This document shows, in pieces, positions 7,644 to 13,949 of a DNA stretch of 15,396 bases. Where the stretch lies: assembly GCA_018366195.1 (NCBI GenBank), contig JAGZIN010000032.1, positions 1 through 15,396 of the forward strand, written 5' to 3'. Position 1 is the first letter of the stretch. The number at the start of each line of letters is the position of its first letter. Source of the DNA: Butyricicoccus pullicaecorum (GTDB lineage: Bacteria > Bacillota > Clostridia > Oscillospirales > Butyricicoccaceae). The notes under the pieces were generated by a model. That model ran no database searches. It saw only the letters and a program-made list of their open reading frames with translations, and was not told the origin of the DNA. The position numbers and the translations under genes were made by a program.

Positions 7644-7745
7644 CAGCTTGTCCAGCTTGGTGATGATGCGAAAGCCGATTGACACAGCCTGTCTGAAGAT
7701 TGAAAAAATCAAAATCCTCCCGACAGGGTGCCCGCTTTCTGCTGC

Positions 7746-7946
7746 TTACTCTCCGAGGAATTTGTTGAGCTGTGCAACAAGCTCATCTGCATTTGTGCCA
7801 TGCACCATGCAAGCTTCCTCAATGCTCTCACCCTGAGAGGACGGACAGCCCAGACAGTGCATGCCCATATCCAAAAAGAACTTGGAAGTATTGATATCGC
7901 GAGCCAAAACTTCACCGATAGTTGTTTTCTTTGTAATTGCAGCCAT
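7746..7946 (-). CDS. DUF1858 small CxxC protein (hybrid-cluster-associated redox disulfide type)
   Basis: This 66-aa soluble protein matches the DUF1858 family, often annotated as hybrid cluster protein-associated redox disulfide domain. The diagnostic segment is GMHCLGCPSSQGESIEEAC, with the redox pair Cys31-Cys34 and a third Cys46. The molecular function is not established; members occur in anaerobes. The ATG at 7946 follows AGGAGGTCTATT; a start at 7967 would add seven residues without a better site. It has its own near-consensus promoter (7997-8025) and a terminator (7612-7643). Confidence 0.9.
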   Translation of the reverse strand: MAAITKKTTIGEVLARDINTSKFFLDMGMHCLGCPSSQGESIEEACMVHGTNADELVAQLNKFLGE

Positions 7947-7996
7947 AATAGACCTCCTGTACATCAATAAAGATATTTTTCATTATGAATGTATTT

Positions 7997-8025
7997 ATTA
8001 TACCGCTTTTGTATGCAAATATCAA
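7997..8025 (-). promoter_or_regulatory. Strong promoter of the DUF1858 gene
   Basis: On the minus strand TTGATA (8025-8020) and TATAAT (8002-7997) are separated by exactly 17 bp, about 50 bp upstream of the start codon. A direct repeat of GCATACAAA occurs at 8048-8040 and 8016-8008; the second copy lies between -35 and -10, a possible regulator site at three-helical-turn spacing. Confidence 0.8.
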
Positions 8026-8136
8026 TAGATTTCTTTCTATTTGTATGCGTTCCGATTCCAGCAGCCCCAAAACACGAACTTCTGAGCAAAGACGTTCCCC
8101 GCATCAAAAGAATAAAACTTTTCCTCTACCAAAACC

Positions 8137-9213
8137 TCATCTGGAATAATCTGTTTCCAAGAGCGGCAGCACTTCTGGGTTGTTCCGCACCCACATCACT
8201 GCATACGTACACAAATCCGTTGCCGAATCCGCGAAATCTCTGCCGTTCCACAACCGTTTGACAATCCATGCTGCCTGTGCAATCTCCGCATCACTGAGCG
8301 GGATTCCCATACGAAGGTATTGTGGGAAAATCTGCAGCATCTTTCGATAATCGTCGTCCCAATTGATTCCACCATTTCCCATGATTTCATTGTGCACTCT
8401 GCCTGCGATTCGAATCGTCTCGCCTTGCGCTGTCTGTGCCTTTCCATTGGGTGGAACCAGATAATTCCAAAGCCACTGAAAGGTATCTTCCTCACGCTGC
8501 TCCGGTATCCGAATTGGCGAAGTGCCATCATGAAAAATTGGCTCCTCAACACATTTGACACCAATCATTTGGCAAAGCCGCTCTAAGTTTTCGGTCTGGC
8601 TGTATAAGAATTCTTGATTTCGAATTTCTCGCTTTTCCCATTGAAATTGTTCAGCAGATTTTAATAGGTATTCGCGAACCTTCTCTGTGATTTCTGCCCC
8701 ATTTTCTAAAAAAATATTACAGATTTCCAGCATTTCTGCATACGGTATGCGATTTTGATGAAACATTTCTTCCAAAGGCGTCATAGGACCGGCCAAATTG
8801 ATTTTTCCAGATTTGACATTTGGGTCGATTCCAGCAGATAAAAGAGCCCTTACTGCGTCTGCCCGTCCATATAATGCCGCACAGTGTAACGGTGTAACAC
8901 CGAAATGATCCGTTACATCGGCCTCAGCCCCCAACTCCAGCAAAAGTGCTGCATCTCCATTCCATGCAGAAGCATGCACGAAAATGGGTGTTTTGTCATA
9001 ATAGTCCTTAAAATTGATATCAGCTCCCTGCTCCTGTGCCCAAAAAGCAAATTCTCGCGGCAGAGGCGTCATAGAAAAAATGTTGGAACCATACTTTGAA
9101 TACGTCTTTGCATTCGGTTCACATCGCAAAAATTGTTCCTTCAGTGCCTCAATATTTCCCTCTTCCAGCAGATGCTGCAACCCTTTTGGAAGCGTTTTTC
9201 GTTTCTTTGCCAT
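8137..9213 (-). CDS. Ankyrin-repeat protein with a conserved C-terminal domain
   Basis: This 358-aa cytosolic protein has no signal peptide. Ankyrin-type repeats cover about residues 40-175 (for example DYYDKTPIFVHASAWNGDAA and HFGVTPLHCAALYGRADAVR), indicating protein-protein binding. The C-terminal part (about 245-293) holds a distinct block: W-x-x-L-VPP-x-G-x-A-x-T-x-QGE-x-IRI-x-GR, then NGG-x-NWD-x-D-x-RKML. I recall this block from other bacterial accessory proteins but cannot name the domain. The ATG at 9213 has AGGAGATAAAA upstream. It is last in an AT-rich three-gene leftward group. An immunity or effector-binding role is plausible from the architecture but unproven. An open frame continues past its stop to 8037 in a different frame, so a frameshifted tail is possible. 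Confidence 0.85.
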   Translation of the reverse strand: MAKKRKTLPKGLQHLLEEGNIEALKEQFLRCEPNAKTYSKYGSNIFSMTPLPREFAFWAQEQGADINFKDYYDKTPIFVHASAWNGDAALLLELGAEADVTDHFGVTPLHCAALYGRADAVRALLSAGIDPNVKSGKINLAGPMTPLEEMFHQNRIPYAEMLEICNIFLENGAEITEKVREYLLKSAEQFQWEKREIRNQEFLYSQTENLERLCQMIGVKCVEEPIFHDGTSPIRIPEQREEDTFQWLWNYLVPPNGKAQTAQGETIRIAGRVHNEIMGNGGINWDDDYRKMLQIFPQYLRMGIPLSDAEIAQAAWIVKRLWNGRDFADSATDLCTYAVMWVRNNPEVLPLLETDYSR

Positions 9214-9278
9214 TTTTTATCTCCTGTGTGATTGCTCTATTTCTACTCTGTGGCAAACAGCGACTGCCGCACAATATT

Positions 9279-9758
9279 TTATAGTTCCTCAAAACACGAA
9301 AGGTTTAATGAACTGCCCACAAATGAAACGATATCTTCATGACATTCACTAATCAGCCATTCAAATTTTTTGGAAACAATATAAAAATCATCTAATCCGC
9401 ATACTTCTCCTATAACACAAATCAGTTCTGGAATACACATTTCATAAACCCAATACTTTGGCTGATAATTTTTACTGTCTTCAAATAGCACATATACCAA
9501 TTCTTCACTATCAGACAATATCATAGGCAATTTTGTGACCCACATACTATCGTCTGATGTATCCTTGATTTCGCACGGCAATTTCGGATTGAATCCCCGC
9601 CCCATATTGGACCAATGTATGTCACCACCATGCAATACAAATGTCTGTTCAATTTTTTTAAGGATAGCGCGATATGTAATTTTTGAACATTCAAAGCATT
9701 TTGAGCGTTCTAGGTGATTCTCTTTGATTACTCTCTCTATTTCATCTCGTATTGACAT
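9279..9758 (-). CDS. Probable DUF6756 family protein
   Basis: This 159-aa soluble, acidic protein resembles the DUF6756 family from memory: FEDSKNYQPKYWVYE in the middle and the C-terminal DFYIVSKKFEWLISECHED block (124-142). No function is known for the family; it often appears among small accessory or immunity-like genes. A stop codon two codons upstream forces the ATG at 9758, although the only Shine-Dalgarno-like GAGG ends just 1 nt before it, which is unusual. It lies 25 bp after the upstream gene and 65 bp before the ankyrin gene, consistent with one transcript. Base composition is AT-rich compared with trmK or ruvB. Confidence 0.75.
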   Translation of the reverse strand: MSIRDEIERVIKENHLERSKCFECSKITYRAILKKIEQTFVLHGGDIHWSNMGRGFNPKLPCEIKDTSDDSMWVTKLPMILSDSEELVYVLFEDSKNYQPKYWVYEMCIPELICVIGEVCGLDDFYIVSKKFEWLISECHEDIVSFVGSSLNLSCFEEL

Positions 9759-9783
9759 ACCTCAAATACCAACTTTCGAAGGT

Positions 9784-10275
9784 TTAATTTATTCTAATAT
9801 ACTTTGCATCTACCCCATTATCCAACAGTATCTTTGAAATTTCATCAAATAATTGTAAAACAGCGCTTCCCCTGTACGGAGGAGTGCCAACGATTCCAAT
9901 ATCAAGGCTTTTTCTAAATGCCCAAATATTATAAGCAGTAATTGTATTTGTGAAATCTTCGTCCAATATAAATTCAAATGTATTGATAACGCCATCTAAT
10001 ACCATTGGAAATTCAATTTCTTTATATTGGAAAATATCTATGTGACTTCGCATCGCATCTTTTATTCTCCTAATATCTTGCTGACTCATTGTGGTAAAAA
10101 AAGAATCCACATTGGTATTGCCCTTGTGTTCTAAACTGTATGATCTGTCAAAATATAAACATCTAACATTTTTATCGATCCCCTCCCATACCTCGACCTG
10201 CGAAATCATATCTTCCCATGCATCGGCAAGCGTATATCTGAAAATACGTCGTGCATCTTTTCTAATTTTATCCAT
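9784..10275 (-). CDS. Hypothetical protein, first gene of the accessory island
   Basis: This 163-aa soluble protein was not recognised. It is mixed alpha/beta by appearance, with IFRYTLADAWEDMI near the N-terminus and VGTPPYRGSAVLQLFDEISKILLDNG near the C-terminus, and no membrane segment or signal. The ATG at 10275 is preferred, but AGAAGG ends only 1 nt upstream and AGGG lies about 11 nt upstream; an in-frame GTG at 10314 lacks a site. A TATAAT-containing promoter candidate lies upstream at 10352-10357. It leads the AT-rich leftward group with the DUF6756 and ankyrin genes. An immunity role is a guess based on neighbours only. Confidence 0.7.
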   Translation of the reverse strand: MDKIRKDARRIFRYTLADAWEDMISQVEVWEGIDKNVRCLYFDRSYSLEHKGNTNVDSFFTTMSQQDIRRIKDAMRSHIDIFQYKEIEFPMVLDGVINTFEFILDEDFTNTITAYNIWAFRKSLDIGIVGTPPYRGSAVLQLFDEISKILLDNGVDAKYIRIN

Positions 10276-10506
10276 ACCTTCTTTTTCCCTTTTGGAATGT
10301 CGTCCGGCAGACACAATTTGATTTCAACTTAAAACCTTCCGGTTTGAATTCATTATACTTGATGTGACCTTCAAAGTACAGAAAGATTTTATAAAACGCG
10401 TTACACGGGAGCACGCAATCTATTTGCAAGTAAAAAATCCAAAGTATAGATTTTATACAAAAAGGAGCAGAACCCAGCGGATTCTGCTCCTTTTTTACCA
10501 ATACTT
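10276..10506. promoter_or_regulatory. Island leader with TATAAT -10 (10352-10357)
   Basis: No gene is seen here. A TATAAT (10357-10352, minus) without a good -35 is bracketed by TTTGAA and TTCAAA arms (plus strand 10341-10349 and 10370-10375), a loose inverted repeat that could bind a regulator. The right part is the zinc-ribbon gene's terminator. Confidence 0.4.
10454..10496 (-). terminator. Terminator of the zinc-ribbon gene
   Basis: A 14-bp stem (AAAAAGGAGCAGAA at 10459-10472 with TTCTGCTCCTTTTT at 10482-10495) gives a T-run on both strands. On the minus strand it follows the zinc-ribbon stop codon, isolating that gene from the accessory island. Confidence 0.88.
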
Positions 10507-10788
10507 TTAGCCTTCAGATTTCATCTTTGCAAAGCACTCGCTGCAATAAACTGGGCGATCGGACTTTGGCTCAAACGGAACCTTTGCCTCGCCGCCGCAA
10601 GCTGCGCAGGTTGCGGTGAAGAATTCACGGGAAGTGCTGCGTGCAGCATTCTTACGCGCATCGCGGCAGTGCTTGCAGCGCTGCGGCTCATTCTGGAAAC
10701 CGCGCTCTGCGTAGAACTCCTGCTCACCAGCAGTGAAAACGAACTCCGCGCCACATTCCTTGCATACTAAAGTCTTGTCCTGATACAT
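10507..10788 (-). CDS. Small double zinc-ribbon protein (zf_Tbcl + CxxC-x17-CxxC)
   Basis: This 93-aa protein contains two four-cysteine zinc sites. The first has Cys9/Cys12 (CKEC) and Cys38/Cys41 (CKHC), matching the probable zinc-ribbon domain found at the N-terminus of many anaerobe proteins. The second has Cys61/Cys64 and Cys82/Cys85 with exactly 17 residues between pairs, the CxxC-x17-CxxC motif. Nucleic-acid binding or zinc homeostasis is possible, but the function is unknown. The ATG at 10788 follows GAGAGGTAGTAATC. Its own promoter candidate overlaps a 20-bp palindrome (10874-10893), and a stronger promoter lies 400 bp further upstream. Confidence 0.88.
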   Translation of the reverse strand: MYQDKTLVCKECGAEFVFTAGEQEFYAERGFQNEPQRCKHCRDARKNAARSTSREFFTATCAACGGEAKVPFEPKSDRPVYCSECFAKMKSEG

Positions 10789-10863
10789 GATTACTACCTC
10801 TCTTTGATTACCTCAAGTCCCTATCCCTTTTTGCGTTGCAGAAATGCTAGGAACAACTGAAAA

Positions 10864-10894
10864 ATTATATTGCAAACAGGAATATCCCTGTTTA
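10864..10894 (-). promoter_or_regulatory. Zinc-ribbon gene promoter with 20-bp operator-like palindrome
   Basis: A TATAAT -10 (10869-10864, minus) is preceded by the palindrome AAACAGG-N6-CCTGTTT (10874-10893). A -35 of TAAACA at 19-bp spacing would place the dyad between the two hexamers, as in MerR-type promoters. The regulator is not in the window; the MerR comparison is inference. Confidence 0.5.
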
Positions 10895-11343
10895 CGACAA
10901 AAAAACCGGACGTGTTCACCAAAGCGGGCGTATATCGCGGACATGATGAACAACAGCACAGCGAACGGAACGCGGTGCGGACAGAACCTGTGCCACAAAA
11001 ATGCAGGAAAAGAACAAAGAGAAGCGCAACTGTTTAGGGATTCCGACGAGCATCGGAAGCGAAGCGAATTTCAATCCTTCCAGCGGAGGTGAACCAGGTA
11101 TGAATACAAAGCAGGTACGAGGACCATGTGGTACTCTTTCTGGCTCTCACAGCCTACTTGTGTGACTTCATTTACCATCTTGGTATCATTATATAGAATG
11201 ATTCTATGTTTGTCAAGCAAATTTTGTGAAAACTGAAAATACAGCCGCTTTCTACGCAAAATATATTTGTGCGTATTTTACAATTATTTTGTGAAAGCGC
11301 AGTTTTTTGACATTCCCAGCACGCAAGACTGGGATATAGGTTG
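10894..11343. other. Non-genic 450-bp block between the ribozyme and the zinc-ribbon gene
   Basis: No convincing gene longer than about 35 codons is seen, and there is no glmS start. It contains the consensus promoter at 11188-11216 (leftward), a 35-codon reading frame directly after it (11178-11071, minus), a 21-codon rightward frame with a strong Shine-Dalgarno (11100-11165), a TTCCGA/TCGGAA hairpin (11041-11058), and an imperfect stem (11254-11274). Both strands have open frames, a pattern typical of dispersed repeats or structured RNA and not of ordinary coding DNA. Confidence 0.4.
11188..11216 (-). promoter_or_regulatory. Consensus sigma-A promoter with a 7-1-7 palindrome in the spacer
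   Basis: On the minus strand TTGACA (11216-11211), a 17-bp spacer and TATAAT (11193-11188) match the consensus exactly. The 15-bp inverted repeat ATAGAAT-N-ATTCTAT (11207-11193) fills most of the spacer and touches the -10. Its 7-1-7 geometry and 11 of 14 positions agree with the PerR/Fur-type box TTATAATnATTATAA, suggesting repression by a Fur-family regulator (inference). It would transcribe leftward toward the zinc-ribbon gene. Confidence 0.75.
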
Positions 11344-11502
11344 TGAGTCTGGTGAAGACGTGCTGTTTCCGAAATCACTTTCGGGGTTTCTTCGTTTCAC
11401 TCACGACTGGCTCACAGGCAGCCGAAGGGGTATCCGCCGAACTTTCGATGCTCCCCTTTCCTCGTCCACTGCAAGGCAGAGCGCCTCACAGTTCTGGCGC
11501 TT
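11344..11502 (-). ncRNA. glmS ribozyme (GlcN6P-responsive self-cleaving RNA) without a downstream glmS
   Basis: On the minus strand the conserved core of the glmS ribozyme class is present. Cleavage is expected between A(11501) and G(11500), followed by GCGCCAGAAC. P1 forms a 10-bp helix (11493-11484 with 11478-11469, G-U pairs included). Then come ACGAGG (11465-11460), GGGG, AUCGA, UUCGGCGGAU and the pairing CCCC (11430-11427). P3 is CGGCUG with CAGUCG (11424-11419 and 11409-11404), followed by a P4-like region with a CCGAAA/UUUCGG hairpin. The 3' limit is approximate. Such RNAs normally lie in the 5' leader of glmS and cleave when glucosamine-6-phosphate is abundant. Here it begins 7 nt after the glmM stop codon and no glmS follows. 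Confidence 0.93.
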
Positions 11503-11507
11503 ATTTT

Positions 11508-12866
11508 TTAGGATTCACCAACGACTGCTTGAATGACATCAGCAACCTGACGGGCAACCAGTTCCACCTTATCCGCGTCCACACCCTCAACCATGACACG
11601 TACCAGTGCCTCGGTTCCCGATGCGCGCACAAGAATTCTGCCCTCTCCCAAAGTCTGCTGTCCTGCCTCTATGGAGGAGGCAACCTCAGCCCGCTCGGCG
11701 ATGGTGTATTTATCTGTATTTGGTACCTTCACATTGATCTGCACCTGCGGCCACGGAACGACCTCATCTGCAATCTCAGAGCATTTCTTGCCGCTTTCCT
11801 TGAGGATACGCATAAACTGAATCGCGGTCAGCTGCCCGTCCCCCGTAGACGCATATTCAAGGAAGATAACATGACCGGACTGCTCGCCGCCCAAAATATA
11901 GCCGTCCCGCAGCATCATCTCCAGCACATAGCGGTCACCGACATTGGCACATTTGATTTCCATGCCCTGATTCTGGGCATACTTGTGCAGTCCCATGTTG
12001 GACATCACAGTTGCAACAAAGGCATCTCCGCGCAGCTTGCCGAGCTTTTTCATGTGTGCCGCGCAGACCGCCATGATACGGTCTCCGTCCAGGACCTCTC
12101 CGCGCTCGTCTACAATCAGACAGCGGTCTGCATCGCCATCAAACGCCACACCAATATCATATTCTCCGCTCCGCATTCTCTCCTGCAAATTGCCCAGATG
12201 GGTAGAGCCGCAGCCGTCATTGATATTGATTCCGTTTGGCTCATAGAAACGGAGGTCTGCCTTACATTCGAGCAGACGCATGAGACGCGTGACCGTGGTC
12301 GAGGACGCACCATTTGCACAGTCCACGGCAACACGCAGACCGCTCAAATCTCCGTCCACGGTCTCTGCCAGATGGTCGGTATATTCCACCACCGGGTCAA
12401 TGGACGAGCGCAGCACACCGCCCAGCTTTTCATGGCTTGCCTTGGGTACGGTATCAAAGTTGTCGATGAGCGCTTCCACACGGGCTTCCAGTTCATCAGA
12501 CAGCTTATAACCTGAGCCTGCAAAAATCTTGATGCCATTATATTCAAAGGAATTGTGGCTTGCCGAAATCACGATGCCCGCATCTGCCTTGTGCTTGATG
12601 GTGAGATATGCAATGGCAGGCGTCGGAATGACACCCAAAAGCTCAACGTCTGCACCCACCGAACAAATGCCGGCAACCAGTGCGCTTTCCAGCATATCTG
12701 AAGAAATACGGGTATCCTTGCCAATGAGCAGCTTTGCCTTACCCGCACCTGTACGCTCCTGTGTTAATACATAAGCAGCAGCCGCACCGATCTTAAATGC
12801 CAGCATTGCGTCCAGTTCAACATTCGCGACACCGCGAACGCCGTCAGTTCCAAAATATTTGCCCAA
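11508..12866 (-). CDS. glmM: Phosphoglucosamine mutase
   Basis: This 452-aa cytosolic enzyme converts glucosamine-6-phosphate to glucosamine-1-phosphate for UDP-GlcNAc and peptidoglycan synthesis. Family marks are GKYFGTDGVRG at the N-terminus, the active-site serine loop SASHN (101-105, phosphoserine Ser103), the magnesium loop DGDADR (243-248) and the phosphate-binding RASGTE near the C-terminus. Start: no ATG is available; TTG at 12866 gives the conserved MGKYFGTDG start with GGAAGGAAG upstream, while TTG at 12887 has no ribosome-binding site. It lies 30 bp after ruvB in the ruvCAB transcript. A glmS ribozyme begins right after its stop, so its mRNA 3' end may be set by GlcN6P, its own substrate. 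Confidence 0.96.
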   Translation of the reverse strand: MGKYFGTDGVRGVANVELDAMLAFKIGAAAAYVLTQERTGAGKAKLLIGKDTRISSDMLESALVAGICSVGADVELLGVIPTPAIAYLTIKHKADAGIVISASHNSFEYNGIKIFAGSGYKLSDELEARVEALIDNFDTVPKASHEKLGGVLRSSIDPVVEYTDHLAETVDGDLSGLRVAVDCANGASSTTVTRLMRLLECKADLRFYEPNGININDGCGSTHLGNLQERMRSGEYDIGVAFDGDADRCLIVDERGEVLDGDRIMAVCAAHMKKLGKLRGDAFVATVMSNMGLHKYAQNQGMEIKCANVGDRYVLEMMLRDGYILGGEQSGHVIFLEYASTGDGQLTAIQFMRILKESGKKCSEIADEVVPWPQVQINVKVPNTDKYTIAERAEVASSIEAGQQTLGEGRILVRASGTEALVRVMVEGVDADKVELVARQVADVIQAVVGES

Positions 12867-12896
12867 TCTAGTGACACTTCCTTCCAAACAGGATAT

Positions 12897-13937
12897 TTAT
12901 AGGGTTTGCTGACCATCTGGTGTTTCCAGTTTGAGATGGTCATATGCGCGGAATGTAGCACACCGCCCGCGCGGCGTTCGATTGAGAAATCCAATCTGCA
13001 TGAGGTAGGGTTCATACACATCTTCCAATGTGACCGCTTCCTCTCCGATGGTTGCCGCAAGGGTTTCCAGTCCCACCGGACCGCCATTATAATTGAGAAT
13101 AATGCTGGTCAGCATACGGCGGTCGATGTTATCTAAGCCCAGCGCGTCGATTTCGAGCGCCTGCAAGGCGAGGTCTGCCATTTCCTTTGTGATGATACCA
13201 TCACCCTTGACCTGTGCAAAGTCGCGCACACGCCGCAGCAGCCGGTTTGCAATACGCGGTGTCCCACGAGAACGACGCGCAATTTCATAAGCGCCATCGT
13301 ACCGGCTGTGGACACCCAAAATCCCAGCAGAACGCGTCACAATCTTTTCCAGGTCGTCCGGACTGTAAAGCTCCAGCCGAAGCATCACGCCGAAACGGTC
13401 ACGCAGCGGGGAGGTCATCTGTCCTGCCCGTGTGGTTGCACCAATGAGCGTAAAGCGCGGCAAATCCAGACGAATCGAGCGGGCAGAGGGTCCCTTTCCA
13501 ATGATGATATCGAGTGCATAATCCTCCATTGCTGGATACAGGATTTCCTCCACACTGCGATTGAGCCGATGGATTTCATCAATAAACAGAATATCATTTT
13601 TTGCTAAATTGGTCAAGATTGCCGCAAGGTCTCCTGCCTTTTCGATTGCCGGACCAGACGTAACACGGATATTTACCCCCATTTCTGCCGCAATAATATT
13701 GGCGAGGGTGGTCTTTCCCAATCCCGGCGGGCCATATAACAGCGTATGGTCAAGAGGCTCTCCGCGCTGCTTGGCTGCTTCAATAAAAACCTGTAAATTT
13801 TCTTTGACCTTACTCTGCCCAATATAATCTTCCATGGATTTCGGACGCAAAGAGCTTTCCGTTTCGTCCTCCTGCATCTGACGGCTGGACACGATGCGTT
13901 CGTCGTCCATCATACCGCCGGAAAATTCGATACTCAA
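12897..13937 (-). CDS. ruvB: Holliday junction branch migration ATPase RuvB
   Basis: This 346-aa AAA+ motor forms hexameric rings that, with RuvA, drive branch migration of Holliday junctions. It has Walker A GPPGLGKTT (69-77), Walker B LFIDEIH (117-123), ATTRAG (167-172) and the DRFG region (180-183). The winged-helix C-terminus ends with GFLNRTPRGR and a short tail. The TTG start at 13937 is supported by AAGGCGGTGATGAT just upstream, overlapping the intergenic space after the ruvA stop (12 bp away); a tandem ATG-ATG at 13913 has a poorly spaced site. Slightly longer than usual at the N-terminus. Confidence 0.97.
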   Translation of the reverse strand: MSIEFSGGMMDDERIVSSRQMQEDETESSLRPKSMEDYIGQSKVKENLQVFIEAAKQRGEPLDHTLLYGPPGLGKTTLANIIAAEMGVNIRVTSGPAIEKAGDLAAILTNLAKNDILFIDEIHRLNRSVEEILYPAMEDYALDIIIGKGPSARSIRLDLPRFTLIGATTRAGQMTSPLRDRFGVMLRLELYSPDDLEKIVTRSAGILGVHSRYDGAYEIARRSRGTPRIANRLLRRVRDFAQVKGDGIITKEMADLALQALEIDALGLDNIDRRMLTSIILNYNGGPVGLETLAATIGEEAVTLEDVYEPYLMQIGFLNRTPRGRCATFRAYDHLKLETPDGQQTL

Positions 13938-13949
13938 ATCATCACCGCC

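Noticed and set aside
10813..11092. 60-82 codon frames on both strands in the gap right of the zinc-ribbon gene
   Set aside because: They overlap each other and the zinc-ribbon promoter/operator, have no ribosome-binding sites and no known domain; treated as non-genic or repeat DNA.
11078..11096. 16S rRNA 3'-end-like sequence (CTGGTTCACCTCC on the minus strand)
   Set aside because: It is simply the complement of a good rightward Shine-Dalgarno; no other rRNA sequence surrounds it.
11480..11509. Rightward terminator (AGCGCC/GGCGCT stem followed by TATTTTTT)
   Set aside because: The same bases form the cleavage site and P1 region of the leftward glmS ribozyme plus the A-rich junction after the glmM stop; the terminator likeness is a by-product.
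11343..12515. 390-codon rightward reading frame opposite glmM and the ribozyme
   Set aside because: It is antisense to glmM, whose active-site motifs are intact; no family features are visible.
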